From contig CALLXD010000039.1 of assembly GCA_937766455.1 (NCBI GenBank), forward strand, positions 1-64,000: a DNA stretch of 64,000 nucleotides, written 5' to 3'. The notes below the pieces were generated by a model. That model saw only the letters and a program-made list of their open reading frames with translations. It did no database searches and was not told the origin of the DNA. Position 1 is the first letter of the stretch, and each line of letters begins with the position of its first letter. This document shows positions 30,725-41,133 of the stretch, one piece after another. The DNA comes from Vicinamibacterales bacterium (GTDB taxonomy: Bacteria > Acidobacteriota > Vicinamibacteria > Vicinamibacterales > UBA8438). The translations under genes and the position numbers were made by a program.

Positions 30725-31111
30725 ATGATGTGGAGACGCGCAATCACCGTCGCGGCCGGCGTGCTCGCGACAGCGGTATTCCTGGTCCCGGTCTCGGCGC
30801 AGGCCCAAACTGGTGCCGCCGGCGAGTGGGAAATGAAGCTCACCACGCAGACGGGTGTGACGACGTGGCAGGCCCGGTTCGAGCAAGAGGCGGATCAGTT
30901 GGGCGGTGAAATAGACCTGGGCGACAACGAGGTGCTCGCCGTTACTGGGACTGTCGAGGGTGCCATGCTCAAATTCGTCATCACGGTCCCGGACCTCGAC
31001 GGTGACCAGCCGATCAACTTCGAGGGGGAACTGGACGGTGACACGATCACCGGGGCAGAGGGCAAGTTCTCCTGGTATGGGCGCGGCGCCTGGACCGCAA
31101 TGCGCAAGTAG
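30725..31111 (+). CDS. Small exported protein of unknown function
   Basis: Signal peptide then repetitive beta-rich GELDGDTITGAEGKFSWYG. Confidence 0.6.
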   Translation: MMWRRAITVAAGVLATAVFLVPVSAQAQTGAAGEWEMKLTTQTGVTTWQARFEQEADQLGGEIDLGDNEVLAVTGTVEGAMLKFVITVPDLDGDQPINFEGELDGDTITGAEGKFSWYGRGAWTAMRK

Positions 31112-31329
31112 CGATCCACGTCTTGCCCCGTCGAGACCCCACGACTTCGCCCCACGGAACCACCGCCCGCTTGACACCCTTTTTCGGCATCTGCCAAGAT
31201 TGGCCGTTTGATCCGTTCATGTAGCGCTGCACTCGTGGCCGTGGCGGGCCGACGGCGTGATTGCGTCGTTCGGCGCACGCGCACGTTGATGAGGCAGACG
31301 AGACAGCGGGTTGGCCCGAGGGGGACACG

Positions 31330-33504
31330 ATGAGGAAGCGCTTCGCAGGGGCATTGGCGGCGGCGGTGCTTGTCGGCACGTTGGTCATCTCGCTGACGAC
31401 GCCCGGGCGCGCCGCCGACGGGACCATTACCGGCACCGTGACCAGCCCGGGTGGTCCGGAGGCTGGGGTCTGGGTCATCGCCGAAACGACGGACTTGCCG
31501 ACCAAGTTCATCAAGACCGTCGTCACCACCGACGGCGGGCGCTATCTCATCCCCGACCTGCCCGAGGCGTCCTATAAGGTGTGGGTGCGCGGGTATGGGC
31601 TGCTCGACTCGGCGGGCGTGACCGCTCAGCCAGGCGACACCGTGGCGCTCGATGTCACGGTGGCCTCCACCCCAGCCGAGGCCGCCCAGATCTATCCGGC
31701 CAACTACTGGTACTCGCTGATCGAGCCGCCCATGGCCGGCGAGTTTCCGGGCACGGGCGATGACGGGAACGGCATTGCCGCCACGCTGCAACACCAGGAG
31801 CAGTGGGTGGATGTCCAGAAGCAGGGCTGCATGCTCTGCCATCAGCTGGGCAACCGCATCATTCGCGAGATCGACAACCTCGAACAATTCGACTCGACCC
31901 TGGCCGCCTGGGATCACCGCGTGCAGATGGGGCAGCGCGGCTCGCAGATGACGAACGTCATGAGCCGGTTCGGGCGTCAGCGAGGGTTGCAGATGTTCGC
32001 CGACTGGAGCGACCGCATCGCGTCTGGCGCCGTGCCGCCGGCGCCGCCGCGGCCGCAAGGCGCCGAGCGCAACGTGGTCATCTCGATGTGGGAGTGGGGG
32101 ACGGAGATCGACTACATCCACGACGAGATTGCGACGGACAAGCGGAACCCGCGGGTGAACGCCAACGGTCCTGTGTATGGGGTCAATATCTCGAATGACG
32201 GCTTGGCGATGCTCGACCCGGTCACCCACATGGCCACGAATCTGAGCATTCCCCTTCGCGTTGATCCGGACACGGTGCCGGGGATGATTGCGCAGTCGAT
32301 GCCGGCTCCGTCGCGCCTGTTCGGCGACGAACTGATTTGGAAGGACCCGGCCAATCCCCACAACCCGATGATGGACCAGAAGGGCCGGGTCTGGATGACC
32401 TCTGCCATCCGGAACCGCGCCAACCCGGATTACTGCAAGGCCGGTTCGGACAATTCGTACGCCCAGTATTTCCCGCTGGAGAGTGGATTCCGGTCGGTCG
32501 TCTACTTCGAGCCGGAGACGCAGAAGTTTGTGATGATCGACACGTGCTACGGCACCCATCATCTGCAGTTCGCCGAAGACGACAACGACACGTTGTATTT
32601 CAGCGGCGGCGGACAGGTGATCGGCTGGCTCGATACAAAGCTCTACGACGCTACCGGAGACGAGCGTGCCGCCCAGGGCTGGTGTCCCACCGTGCTTGAT
32701 ACAAACGGGGACGGCGTCATTACCAAACCCTGGAATGAGCCGGCTCGCGGCAGAGAAACCGCGACGAATGACCCCAGCCTTGATACGCGGGTTGTCGTGG
32801 GCAGTTACGGCGTCATCGGCGATCCCACCGACGACAAGGCGGTGTGGATCAGCTCGAACCGGTTTCCTGGACGGCTGGCGCGGCTGCACGTCGGTGACAA
32901 TCCACCCGAGACCTGCCTGACAGAGATGTTCGAGGTGCCGTCGGTGCTGGACGACACGGTCCCGAAGGAGAAGACCGGATTCGGCTCGCGAGGACTGGAC
33001 ATCGACCGGGACGGCGTCATCTGGACGGCCCTGTCGGGGAGCAGTCACTTTGCCAGCTTCGACCGGACGGCGTGTGATGTGCACAACGGGCCGACGACGC
33101 TCGAAGGGCGGCATTGCGTGGACGGCTGGACGTTGTATCCGACGCCCGGCCCCCTCGTGAAGGGCACGGACGTCCGCGCCGACTACCACTATTACAACTG
33201 GGTCGACCAGTGGAACACCCTCGGGCTTGGCGAGGACGTGCCGATTGCCACCGGGTCGAACTCGGATTCGCTGCTGGCCCTCGATCCCGACACCGGGGAC
33301 TGGACGGTGCTGCGCGTGCCGTATCCCCGCGGGTTCTTTACACGCGGGCTCGACGGGCGGATCGACGATCCCCAGGGCGGCTGGAAGGGACGAGGCGTGT
33401 GGGCCACCTACGGCGAAGCGGCCACCTGGCACATCGAAGGTGGCCAGGGCGTCAAGCCAGGCATCGTGAAGTTCCAGGTGAGGCCAGATCCGCTGGCGAA
33501 TTGA
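31330..33504 (+). CDS. Secreted CarboxypepD_reg / c-type haem / propeller-like protein (paralogue 1)
   Basis: Signal peptide; GTITGTVTSPGGPEAGVWVIAET...; CMLCH haem site; DTNGDGVITKPWNEP; C-terminal blade-like repeats with LLALDPDTGDWTVLRVPYPRGFFTRGLDGRIDD. Confidence 0.75.
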   Translation: MRKRFAGALAAAVLVGTLVISLTTPGRAADGTITGTVTSPGGPEAGVWVIAETTDLPTKFIKTVVTTDGGRYLIPDLPEASYKVWVRGYGLLDSAGVTAQPGDTVALDVTVASTPAEAAQIYPANYWYSLIEPPMAGEFPGTGDDGNGIAATLQHQEQWVDVQKQGCMLCHQLGNRIIREIDNLEQFDSTLAAWDHRVQMGQRGSQMTNVMSRFGRQRGLQMFADWSDRIASGAVPPAPPRPQGAERNVVISMWEWGTEIDYIHDEIATDKRNPRVNANGPVYGVNISNDGLAMLDPVTHMATNLSIPLRVDPDTVPGMIAQSMPAPSRLFGDELIWKDPANPHNPMMDQKGRVWMTSAIRNRANPDYCKAGSDNSYAQYFPLESGFRSVVYFEPETQKFVMIDTCYGTHHLQFAEDDNDTLYFSGGGQVIGWLDTKLYDATGDERAAQGWCPTVLDTNGDGVITKPWNEPARGRETATNDPSLDTRVVVGSYGVIGDPTDDKAVWISSNRFPGRLARLHVGDNPPETCLTEMFEVPSVLDDTVPKEKTGFGSRGLDIDRDGVIWTALSGSSHFASFDRTACDVHNGPTTLEGRHCVDGWTLYPTPGPLVKGTDVRADYHYYNWVDQWNTLGLGEDVPIATGSNSDSLLALDPDTGDWTVLRVPYPRGFFTRGLDGRIDDPQGGWKGRGVWATYGEAATWHIEGGQGVKPGIVKFQVRPDPLAN

Positions 33505-33571
33505 TGGGATGCCGGTTTGAAGCTCGTCGTCCCGACCTGCGGTTTGTACGAATGGGGATGGATTGAAATTA

Positions 33572-35920
33572 ATGACAAATAAGACGAACCTGTGCGCGGC
33601 TCTCGCGTTGCTGCTTTGTACTGCACCCCTCACCTGGGCGGGGCAGAACTCGACGGGGTCCATCGGGGGTACGGTGACCGATGAGAGCGGCGGCGTCATG
33701 CCGGGTGTCACCGTGAGTGCGGCGGGTGACGACGGCACGCGCTTCGGAGTGAGTGACACGGACGGTCGGTACGAGATTTCCTCGCTCGCGACTGGACGGT
33801 ATGAGGTTGAGGCACTGCTGCAAGGATTCAGTGGCGACCGCGTCTCGGTCTCCGTCACAGGCGGCGCCGCGGCCTCGGCAAACCTGACGCTGGCGATCGC
33901 CGCCATGGCGGAGACTGTCACCGTGACCCGCACCGACCAGCCGCTGTCCGTCGTGCCGAGTTCCATTACTGTCGTGAACCGGGACCAGATTGAGTTTGCC
34001 CAGCGCCGGACATCACTCGACGAGTCGCTCCGTGGTATCCCGGGGTTGTTCGTCCAGAATCGTCGAAACTACGGCTTGTCGGGTGGCATCGGGATCAGCA
34101 TCCGGGCGCCACAGCCGCGGTTCGGTCTGCGCGGGGTCGCCATCATCCAGGACGGGATTCCTATCACCACCGCTGACGGCACGACGGAACCGGGCAACGT
34201 CGATCTGGGTTCCGTCGGACGCATCGAGGTCATCCGCGGACCAAGTTCCGTGTTGTACGGCAACTCGGCCGGCGGCGTGATTAACCTCACCACCACCTTC
34301 AACCGGTCGCGCAAGTTGACGATTAGTCCCGATTTTCAGTTCGGGAGCTATGGCTTCAACCGGCAACAGATTCGTGCCGACGGAGGCGACGCCAAGACGC
34401 AGTTCATGTTCAGCGCGAGCCGTTTCGAGACCGACGGATTCCGGGAGAACGGCCACGCCGAGATCATGCAGACGAACCTCATGGTCCGCCGCGAATTGGG
34501 GCCGAACACTGAACTGCGCGGTGTCTTCAATTTCAACGACACGCCATACGCGGAGAGTCCGAGCTTTCTCAACGAGGCGGACGCGCGGGGTGAGCCGCTC
34601 AGGGACAGCAACGGGGCGTGTCTCTCAGGTGCCTGTATGGCGCGGGGCATCGCCCTCTCACGCAATTGGGGCGAGGCCGCGAGACAGGGCCAGGGTGGCC
34701 TGACCCTCGAGCACCGATTCAGCGAGCAGGATCGCCTCCGAGTGACCGGGTGGGGCATGTGGCGGGATCTTGACGCAGTCGGCGCGTTTCGGAACGTTGA
34801 GCTCGGTCGGAACGGGTTCGGATTTCGGTCGGAGTATCTCGGCGGGACACAGGCCGGCACTGTCGGTCTCGACTGGGCGGCGGGGTTTGATGTGTCCTCG
34901 CAGAATGACGACCGGATGGAATTCGGTCAGGTGAAACCGGCGGTAAGCGGGGGACGCGCGACGAGCGGGGCCCTGCGTGTCGACCAGACGGAAGATGTGT
35001 TATCCGCGGGGCCGTTTGCGCAGATCGGGATCTCGCCGAACGACCGCGTCCGGTTCAGCGCCGGTGTCCGGTGGGACCACTACAACTTCACGGCCGGCGA
35101 CCGACGGCTCGATGATGGTGACCAGTCTGGCGACCGGACCATGAGTCAGGTGAGCCCGTCGGTCGGGGTGACGGTGGCGGCGGCAGACGGCGTCAACCTG
35201 TTCGGTAACGTGTCAACCGCCTACGAGACCCCGACCACTGTGGAGCTGTCCAATACCCCGACCGGTGCCGGTGGGTTCAATCAGGAGCTCGGCGCACAGG
35301 ACTTGACCAATGTCGAGTTCGGCGCGCGTGGCTTGATCAGTCCGGCTCGGTTGCGTTACGAGGCGGTCGTGTTCGTGTCGACCGTGGACGGCGCCCTCGT
35401 GAACTTTCAGAACCCGGATGAACAGACCTTCTTCCGCAATGCCGGAAAATCGTCCCGCGACGGCTTGGAGTTGGCGCTCGACTGGGTGCCGACCTCCAGC
35501 TTTTCCACGCGGGTAGCCTACACATACCAGAACTTCAAGTTCGAAGAGTTCACGACCGGCGGTGATGATTTTGCCGGGAACCTCGAGCCTGGTGCTCCGC
35601 CGCACCGCGTGTTCTTCGGTGCAAACTACACCGCCCCTTTCGGACTGCGATCGTCAGCGAATGTGCGATGGGTTGATAGTTTTGCCGCGAACAACGCCAA
35701 TACGGTTTACAACTGGTCCTACACGGTCGTCGACCTCCGATTCGGGTATGACGGGAACTGGGGCGGGGTTGACGTGCGACCGTTCCTCGGGATCGACAAC
35801 CTGTTCGATGAGCGGTACAACTCGTCGATTATCACAAACGCGTTCGGCGGCCGATATTTCGAGCCGTCGCCGGACCGCGAGTTCTACGTCGGTCTGACGA
35901 TTGGGACCGGCGTACGGTAA
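33572..35920 (+). CDS. TonB-dependent receptor with N-terminal CarboxypepD_reg-like domain
   Basis: TGSIGGTVTDESGGVMPGVTV; plug SLDESLRGIPGLFVQNRRN, GRIEVIRGPSSVLYGNSAGGVINL; barrel repeats; terminal IDNLFDERYNSSI...FYVGLTIG. Confidence 0.93.
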   Translation: MTNKTNLCAALALLLCTAPLTWAGQNSTGSIGGTVTDESGGVMPGVTVSAAGDDGTRFGVSDTDGRYEISSLATGRYEVEALLQGFSGDRVSVSVTGGAAASANLTLAIAAMAETVTVTRTDQPLSVVPSSITVVNRDQIEFAQRRTSLDESLRGIPGLFVQNRRNYGLSGGIGISIRAPQPRFGLRGVAIIQDGIPITTADGTTEPGNVDLGSVGRIEVIRGPSSVLYGNSAGGVINLTTTFNRSRKLTISPDFQFGSYGFNRQQIRADGGDAKTQFMFSASRFETDGFRENGHAEIMQTNLMVRRELGPNTELRGVFNFNDTPYAESPSFLNEADARGEPLRDSNGACLSGACMARGIALSRNWGEAARQGQGGLTLEHRFSEQDRLRVTGWGMWRDLDAVGAFRNVELGRNGFGFRSEYLGGTQAGTVGLDWAAGFDVSSQNDDRMEFGQVKPAVSGGRATSGALRVDQTEDVLSAGPFAQIGISPNDRVRFSAGVRWDHYNFTAGDRRLDDGDQSGDRTMSQVSPSVGVTVAAADGVNLFGNVSTAYETPTTVELSNTPTGAGGFNQELGAQDLTNVEFGARGLISPARLRYEAVVFVSTVDGALVNFQNPDEQTFFRNAGKSSRDGLELALDWVPTSSFSTRVAYTYQNFKFEEFTTGGDDFAGNLEPGAPPHRVFFGANYTAPFGLRSSANVRWVDSFAANNANTVYNWSYTVVDLRFGYDGNWGGVDVRPFLGIDNLFDERYNSSIITNAFGGRYFEPSPDREFYVGLTIGTGVR

Positions 35921-36071
35921 CGCGCGCGACGGATGCGCCGCGAGGGCGGCGGGCGGCCATTCGGCATGGCCGGCAGGCACGGAGAGCGACCTGACGCTAT
36001 GGTCGGCTAGGAATCAGGGCGGCGTCACGCCGCTCGACGAGTAGTTCACGGAAGGGAGAGCACGCGCATTC

Positions 36072-37187
36072 ATGACCGTTCAACCCGCTCAAGAGATGGG
36101 CTTCGACCGCGCCAACGAAGTAGTTCAGCGGTTCCAGAAGGAGTCCACAAAGTGGCTCTACGGTCTCGATGAGGCTGCTCGCACGCTGTCCTGGGCGTTC
36201 TTTACGCTCTTGCCGTATACCGACAAGCTGAGTCAGAGCAAACTGCTGCGCCAGCCGCACGTGATGTTCAGAGGGCCGACCGGGACCGGCAAGACCGACT
36301 TGGTCAGCGCCTGTGCAATGGCGATCGACGCCAAGTTCGAGCGCATCCAGGGGATGCCCACCTACATGCCCGAGGACATCCTCGGCTACGAGACGATCGT
36401 CGAGGGCACCGACGGCAGCCGGAAGCTGGTGTTCAAGCCGGGCAAGTTGATGGCGCACATCGTGCTGATCGACGAGGACAACCGGTTGTCTGGCAAGACC
36501 AAGGCGGCGGTGCTCGAAGGCATGGAGGAGAGTTCGGCCACGCTGAGCTCGGACTACGGCAACCTTGCCGAGGGCAAGATATTGCCATTGTTTCCGCTGT
36601 CGTGCGATTTCGCCGACATCACTGGCCCGCGCTTCTTCATGGTCATCTGCACCGAGAACATCTTCGGTGAAGAGGAAGGCACCTTCGCGAACCCGGTGGC
36701 GCAGCTCGATCGCACCACGTTGTCCATCAACATGATGGACCCGGAGAACGAGGAGGACGAGTACAACATCAGCGCGCGGAACGTGGTCGGCCGGAAGGTC
36801 GAGAAGCTGACGAACCTGTATGAGGTGCTCGAAATCGCGCAATACATCTACGACAACGTCGAGATGTCTGAGTACGGCCAGCAATACAAGGTGCGGCTCA
36901 TTCGCAACACCCGTCCGCACCGTGTGCAGGGGCGAGCGGCCCGGACAGTCAAAGAGTACATTCGGGTTGGGATCTCGCCGCGTGTGCATTTCCACATCGA
37001 GGCAGTGGCGCGCACCTTCGCGTTCTTCAACGGCGACTTGAAAGTGACGCCCGACCACATCAAGGCGGTGGCTGGCCCCGTGTTGGCTCATCGGCTGGTG
37101 CTGCGCGAGGGGATGGAGTTCTCGGTCGACAAGGAAGAGCTGTTGCAGCAAATCCTGCGGGACATGGAGGTTCCGCCGTGGAAGTAG
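36072..37187 (+). CDS. MoxR-family AAA+ ATPase, MxaR-like
   Basis: Walker A GPTGTGKTD; Walker B IVLIDED; NRLSGKTKAAVLEGMEE. Confidence 0.85.
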   Translation: MTVQPAQEMGFDRANEVVQRFQKESTKWLYGLDEAARTLSWAFFTLLPYTDKLSQSKLLRQPHVMFRGPTGTGKTDLVSACAMAIDAKFERIQGMPTYMPEDILGYETIVEGTDGSRKLVFKPGKLMAHIVLIDEDNRLSGKTKAAVLEGMEESSATLSSDYGNLAEGKILPLFPLSCDFADITGPRFFMVICTENIFGEEEGTFANPVAQLDRTTLSINMMDPENEEDEYNISARNVVGRKVEKLTNLYEVLEIAQYIYDNVEMSEYGQQYKVRLIRNTRPHRVQGRAARTVKEYIRVGISPRVHFHIEAVARTFAFFNGDLKVTPDHIKAVAGPVLAHRLVLREGMEFSVDKEELLQQILRDMEVPPWK

Positions 37188-38095
37188 AGGAACTCTACGC
37201 TCGATTCCGCGATATCAAGCACGGGATCCGAGCGCGAAAGTCCTCTACGAGCATGCACTTCGGCGAGCACAAGAGCGGGTACAAAGGAGCTGGCTACGAT
37301 ATCGTTGGGGTCGAGCAATGGAGACCGGGACAGCCGCTGAAGGACGTCGCATGGAACATCAGCATGCGTACGTATCCGGAGAAGCTCTACCGCATCGAGC
37401 GTATGGAGCCCAAGGAGCTCCGCACGCTAATCGTGTGCGATCTGTCCTATTCCACGCTGTTTCAGGTGTCGCAGGCCTCAACCAAGGCGCTGTTGATGCT
37501 GGATCTCCTCGGCAACATCGGGCTGACCCGGTCCAACGTCAGGGATCCGGTGGGGTTGCTGGGGTACTCCGATCGCATCGAACTCTTCATGCGGCCGAAG
37601 CTGGGATCGTCGCAGATCTTCCACATGGCCCATCAGGTCTTCGACAAGTTGAATCTCGAGCGCCAGTTTCCGAAAAAGCGGTCTGCCGACCTTCGGGTGG
37701 CACTCGATTTTATGCTGGCGCGGCTCAAGAACCGGCACTCGGTCGTGTTGTTGACCGACCTCGTGGACATCGTGAACGATCCGGACTCCATCGACTTCAA
37801 GCGACTGAGGACACTCGGGTCGAAGCACGATATGATCGTGCTCATTCTCGATGATCCACACGAATTTCGCGTCAAGAGCCGTTTCGGCTATATCCGCATC
37901 TCGGATATGGAGACGGGCAAGCAGACCGTGATCTCAGCCCGCAAAGCCGCCGCCATTCGTCGTCGAATCGAAGAGGTACGCGCAACCGTGGTGTACAGGT
38001 TGAAGCGCAAGGCTGGTATCGATGCCTGCGTGCTGACACCGGACAATCACATTGAGGAGCTGCCCAAGTTCCTGATTTCGCGCACCGCACGGTAG
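37178..38095 (+). CDS. DUF58 domain protein, MxaS-like
   Basis: GVEQWRPGQPLKDVAWNISMRTYPEKLYRIERMEPKELRTLIVCDLS; overlaps the MoxR gene. Confidence 0.85.
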   Translation: MEVEELYARFRDIKHGIRARKSSTSMHFGEHKSGYKGAGYDIVGVEQWRPGQPLKDVAWNISMRTYPEKLYRIERMEPKELRTLIVCDLSYSTLFQVSQASTKALLMLDLLGNIGLTRSNVRDPVGLLGYSDRIELFMRPKLGSSQIFHMAHQVFDKLNLERQFPKKRSADLRVALDFMLARLKNRHSVVLLTDLVDIVNDPDSIDFKRLRTLGSKHDMIVLILDDPHEFRVKSRFGYIRISDMETGKQTVISARKAAAIRRRIEEVRATVVYRLKRKAGIDACVLTPDNHIEELPKFLISRTAR

Positions 38096-38106
38096 GGGAA
38101 CAACAG

Positions 38107-39246
38107 GTGGACATGATACGCACCCTAAGCATGCCAGGTACGACCCGAACGCCACGTACATCCGTGATCGCACTCAGCGTCCTGTTTCTGGTTTCGGCGG
38201 CCGCGCGGGCCCAGCCGCCAGCGGTCGAGGAGGCCCCGACGGGGCCGGTGCGGGTGGAGACGTTGGAGCTCGAACCCACGGTCGTCAAGACCGGCGATCT
38301 CATAACGCAGCGCTATCGGCTCCGATTTCCTGACCTCGTTGCGGGTGGACAGGAGATCATCATTCTCGAAGACCGGGTGGCGCCGGAGGCACTGCCGGTC
38401 CACCCCTTCGAAGGGGTCTCGTTGAGCGTCGAGAAGGACCTGGTCGACGGCGAGTACATCTGGGACTTCGTGTATGGGTTTCGACTGGTCGACCCGAACA
38501 AGATGACCTATCTGTTGCCGAACTTCAGCTTCTACTACCTGGTGCGTGACCTGGGCGAGGAGATCGAAGACGCCGAGGTGCAGCAGGTCGACGGCGGACA
38601 GGGGCTCGTCCGCTACGTGACGTCGATCACCGATGAGCCGCTGTTGGATATTCGCGACACCATCGAGCTTGGCGCGTTCGCCGGGCGCGCCACGTTCTTT
38701 CAGACTCTGGGCTGGGCGGTCGCTCCGCTTCCGCTGCTGCTCTGGTTCGTGATGCTCTTGCGATTCGCGCGCAAACCAAAGGCCGTTTCGCTCGAAAAAC
38801 AGCAAGAGGCCGACGAACTGGCGAGACTGGAAGCACAGGTTCCGGTACAGCCCTCGATCTGGGAGGCGCGGCGCGCGATCAATCGAGAACTGAAGACGCT
38901 GCAAGATTTGCCGTCCGGCGCGGACCCCGAGCAGCTCGCCGGCTACGAGCGCGGTATGGTCCTGGCGTTGCGCGACTATTTTCTTGCCGATATCCCAGAG
39001 CTGGTTCCCGGCGATACATCGCTGGAGATGCAGCGGCACATCAGCGGGTTGAAGGATAGTCACCGCCGGGAGGTGCTCGGCGTGCTTGCGGAGCGTCTCG
39101 TGGCCTATCAGCGGGGCCTCGAAACAGACGGGGCCGCGCCGATCGACAGTCCACCGCTTGAGGCAGACGTCCTGGCCGGCGCGCTCGCGAAGCTGCGACC
39201 GCATGTGCGGCTCCTGAACAATATCAAGTCGCTGGTCGGGCGGTAG
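38107..39246 (+). CDS. BatD/MxaA-like exported, membrane-anchored protein
   Basis: Signal peptide, large extracytoplasmic domain, single TM TLGWAVAPLPLLLWFVMLLRFARK; position in cluster. Confidence 0.55.
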   Translation: MDMIRTLSMPGTTRTPRTSVIALSVLFLVSAAARAQPPAVEEAPTGPVRVETLELEPTVVKTGDLITQRYRLRFPDLVAGGQEIIILEDRVAPEALPVHPFEGVSLSVEKDLVDGEYIWDFVYGFRLVDPNKMTYLLPNFSFYYLVRDLGEEIEDAEVQQVDGGQGLVRYVTSITDEPLLDIRDTIELGAFAGRATFFQTLGWAVAPLPLLLWFVMLLRFARKPKAVSLEKQQEADELARLEAQVPVQPSIWEARRAINRELKTLQDLPSGADPEQLAGYERGMVLALRDYFLADIPELVPGDTSLEMQRHISGLKDSHRREVLGVLAERLVAYQRGLETDGAAPIDSPPLEADVLAGALAKLRPHVRLLNNIKSLVGR

Positions 39247-39274
39247 CGCTCGATCGAAGAAGCGGGTCACGACG

Positions 39275-40405
39275 ATGTTGATGCCCTGGAACCAGCTGGT
39301 CGCATTCCTCGACTCGGGGATCCGCGAGCTGATCGACACGGACTTCCAGCAGATCCGCTATGGCGACGTCGGCTTGGCGGTGGCGTTGGCGATCGCGGTC
39401 GGCGTCATCCTGACGCTGACGCTGATGCGGCTGGCCGCGATGCGGAAGCGTCATTCGCGGCAGCACTCGGGGCACATCATTCGGCCAGCGCATCGTAAGC
39501 GCCTCTGGATCAGAGCGCTGCATACGGCGCCCAAGGCGTTTTTGGTCGCCGCGGTCGCGATGCTGATCTTCTCTATTGCCGATCCGTTCCTCACCGCGAC
39601 GGAGGAAGTGAGCGGCTACGTCGAGTCCCGGGTCCGGATCGATCTGGTCGACACCTCGGGCTCGATGGCATGGGAGTTTCCGGACACCAATAAGTCGAAG
39701 GCCGAGGTGGCCCGCGACGCGCATCTCGCGTTCCTCGAGATGCGCAAGGAGAAGAACGACCGGGTGTCGTTGTGGCTGTTTTCCACCTATCCGTACATGG
39801 TGGACGACTTCGTCATGGACGACGAGCTGTACTACTACCAGGTCTGGGACGCGCCGTACGTGATGACCCAGCGGCTGGACAAGGCGATGGTGGTACCGCG
39901 TGACAAGGTGCGGATTATTCCGGCCGAGGGCGATACGAACATTATTCGGCCATTGCAAGACATCGTGAAGCACTTCGACCGCGACGAGGCGACAGTCGGG
40001 CGCGAGGCGAACCAGAACCGCGCGGTCCTGATCATCACCGACGCCGCCGTCGACGAGTTTCCGGATGCGGAGTTCGCCGAACTCGCCAGGCGGAACATCG
40101 TGCCCTACCTCATCTACATCAATACCAGCGATGCGCGGTCGGCGAGCTTTCTCCACCCGACGGTACCCCAGCTGGTAGCGCAAATTCAGGAATATGGTGG
40201 CGACTACTTCGACGTCACCAGTGAGGACAGCCTGTTGCGGGCGTACGAAGCGATCGACGAACGCGAGGCGGTGCGCGTCGAGTTGAAGCACCGCGCGTTG
40301 AAGGTTCCGATTTTTCCGCGGTTTCTCTTGGTGGCGATGGGGTTGCTGATGATCGGCATTCCCCTGGGATTCGTCTCCGAGTTGCTGTGGGGCACGAGTC
40401 CGTAG
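39275..40405 (+). CDS. VWA-domain membrane protein, MxaC/BatA-like
   Basis: MIDAS RIDLVDTSGSMAWEF; flanking TM segments. Confidence 0.8.
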   Translation: MLMPWNQLVAFLDSGIRELIDTDFQQIRYGDVGLAVALAIAVGVILTLTLMRLAAMRKRHSRQHSGHIIRPAHRKRLWIRALHTAPKAFLVAAVAMLIFSIADPFLTATEEVSGYVESRVRIDLVDTSGSMAWEFPDTNKSKAEVARDAHLAFLEMRKEKNDRVSLWLFSTYPYMVDDFVMDDELYYYQVWDAPYVMTQRLDKAMVVPRDKVRIIPAEGDTNIIRPLQDIVKHFDRDEATVGREANQNRAVLIITDAAVDEFPDAEFAELARRNIVPYLIYINTSDARSASFLHPTVPQLVAQIQEYGGDYFDVTSEDSLLRAYEAIDEREAVRVELKHRALKVPIFPRFLLVAMGLLMIGIPLGFVSELLWGTSP

Positions 40406-40421
40406 GACACAAGGAAAGACG

Positions 40422-41087
40422 ATGCGACTAACAGACCTGATCGATAAAGAGCACTCCTTCCGGTATCTCGTCGGTTTCGTGCTGGCGTTGTTGTTCTTTA
40501 TTGGCGTCTCGGTGCCCTCCAACAGCCTGGCCGGGTTCTACGCGAACCTCGAGGGACTGAGTGACAGCGTTGAGCGTTCTGACTTCGCCACAGCCGAAGA
40601 GCAGCTTGCCGAGGTCTCGTCGTTTTACGAGGGAAGCCGCGCCTGGGGCATGCAGGGACTGGTGGACTCCTATCTGTTCCAGGACGCGTTCCTGCAGCAG
40701 GCATCCTACAGCTATCTCACGGGTGACTATCAAACCGTGGTCGACGACCTAGCGGATGAGATCGATGACCCGCGCGCTTCGCAGCTTCTGGCGAGCGCGA
40801 AGTTCATGCTCGCACGGGCGCGGTATCGTGCGATTGACCTTGAGAATGCCAACGCGCAGATTGAGAAAGAGGCGATTATTCTCGAAGTGATGGAGACGGT
40901 GAACGCCGACTACGAGCGTGCACTGCGTGGCGATGTGACTGACCGCTTCGACTACAAGTGGAACTACGACTTGACCAGCAACCCGGAGGCGATTCGCCGC
41001 GCGCTCGAGGAGCCGCGCGAGATTGAGCCCCCGGAGCTGGAGCAAATGAAGGGCGAGGGGACCCCCGTTCGTCGCCGTCGCGGCTAG
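40422..41087 (+). CDS. MxaK-like single-TM, TPR-like protein
   Basis: N-terminal TM FLVGF-like segment and helical repeats; position between two VWA genes. Confidence 0.5.
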   Translation: MRLTDLIDKEHSFRYLVGFVLALLFFIGVSVPSNSLAGFYANLEGLSDSVERSDFATAEEQLAEVSSFYEGSRAWGMQGLVDSYLFQDAFLQQASYSYLTGDYQTVVDDLADEIDDPRASQLLASAKFMLARARYRAIDLENANAQIEKEAIILEVMETVNADYERALRGDVTDRFDYKWNYDLTSNPEAIRRALEEPREIEPPELEQMKGEGTPVRRRRG

Positions 41088-41133
41088 GACCCGCCGATTG
41101 GGGGCCTGACGGCCGCCCGCCATCACACGCGCC

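Noticed and set aside
30895-33966. 1023-aa minus-strand ORF
   Set aside because: Antisense to the haem/CarboxypepD_reg gene and the start of the TonB receptor, which have clear domains and signal peptides; its Arg/His/Val-rich composition is typical of high-GC shadow ORFs.
35954-35972. CGGCCAT-tcggc-ATGGCCG hairpin between the TonB receptor and MoxR genes
   Set aside because: Seven-base stem expected fairly often in high-GC intergenic DNA; no supporting signal.
35997-37151. 384-aa minus-strand ORF
   Set aside because: Antisense to the MoxR ATPase, which has Walker motifs.
38125-40522. Two long minus-strand ORFs (38125-39339 and 39224-40522)
   Set aside because: Antisense to the MxaA-like and VWA genes; no domain signatures.
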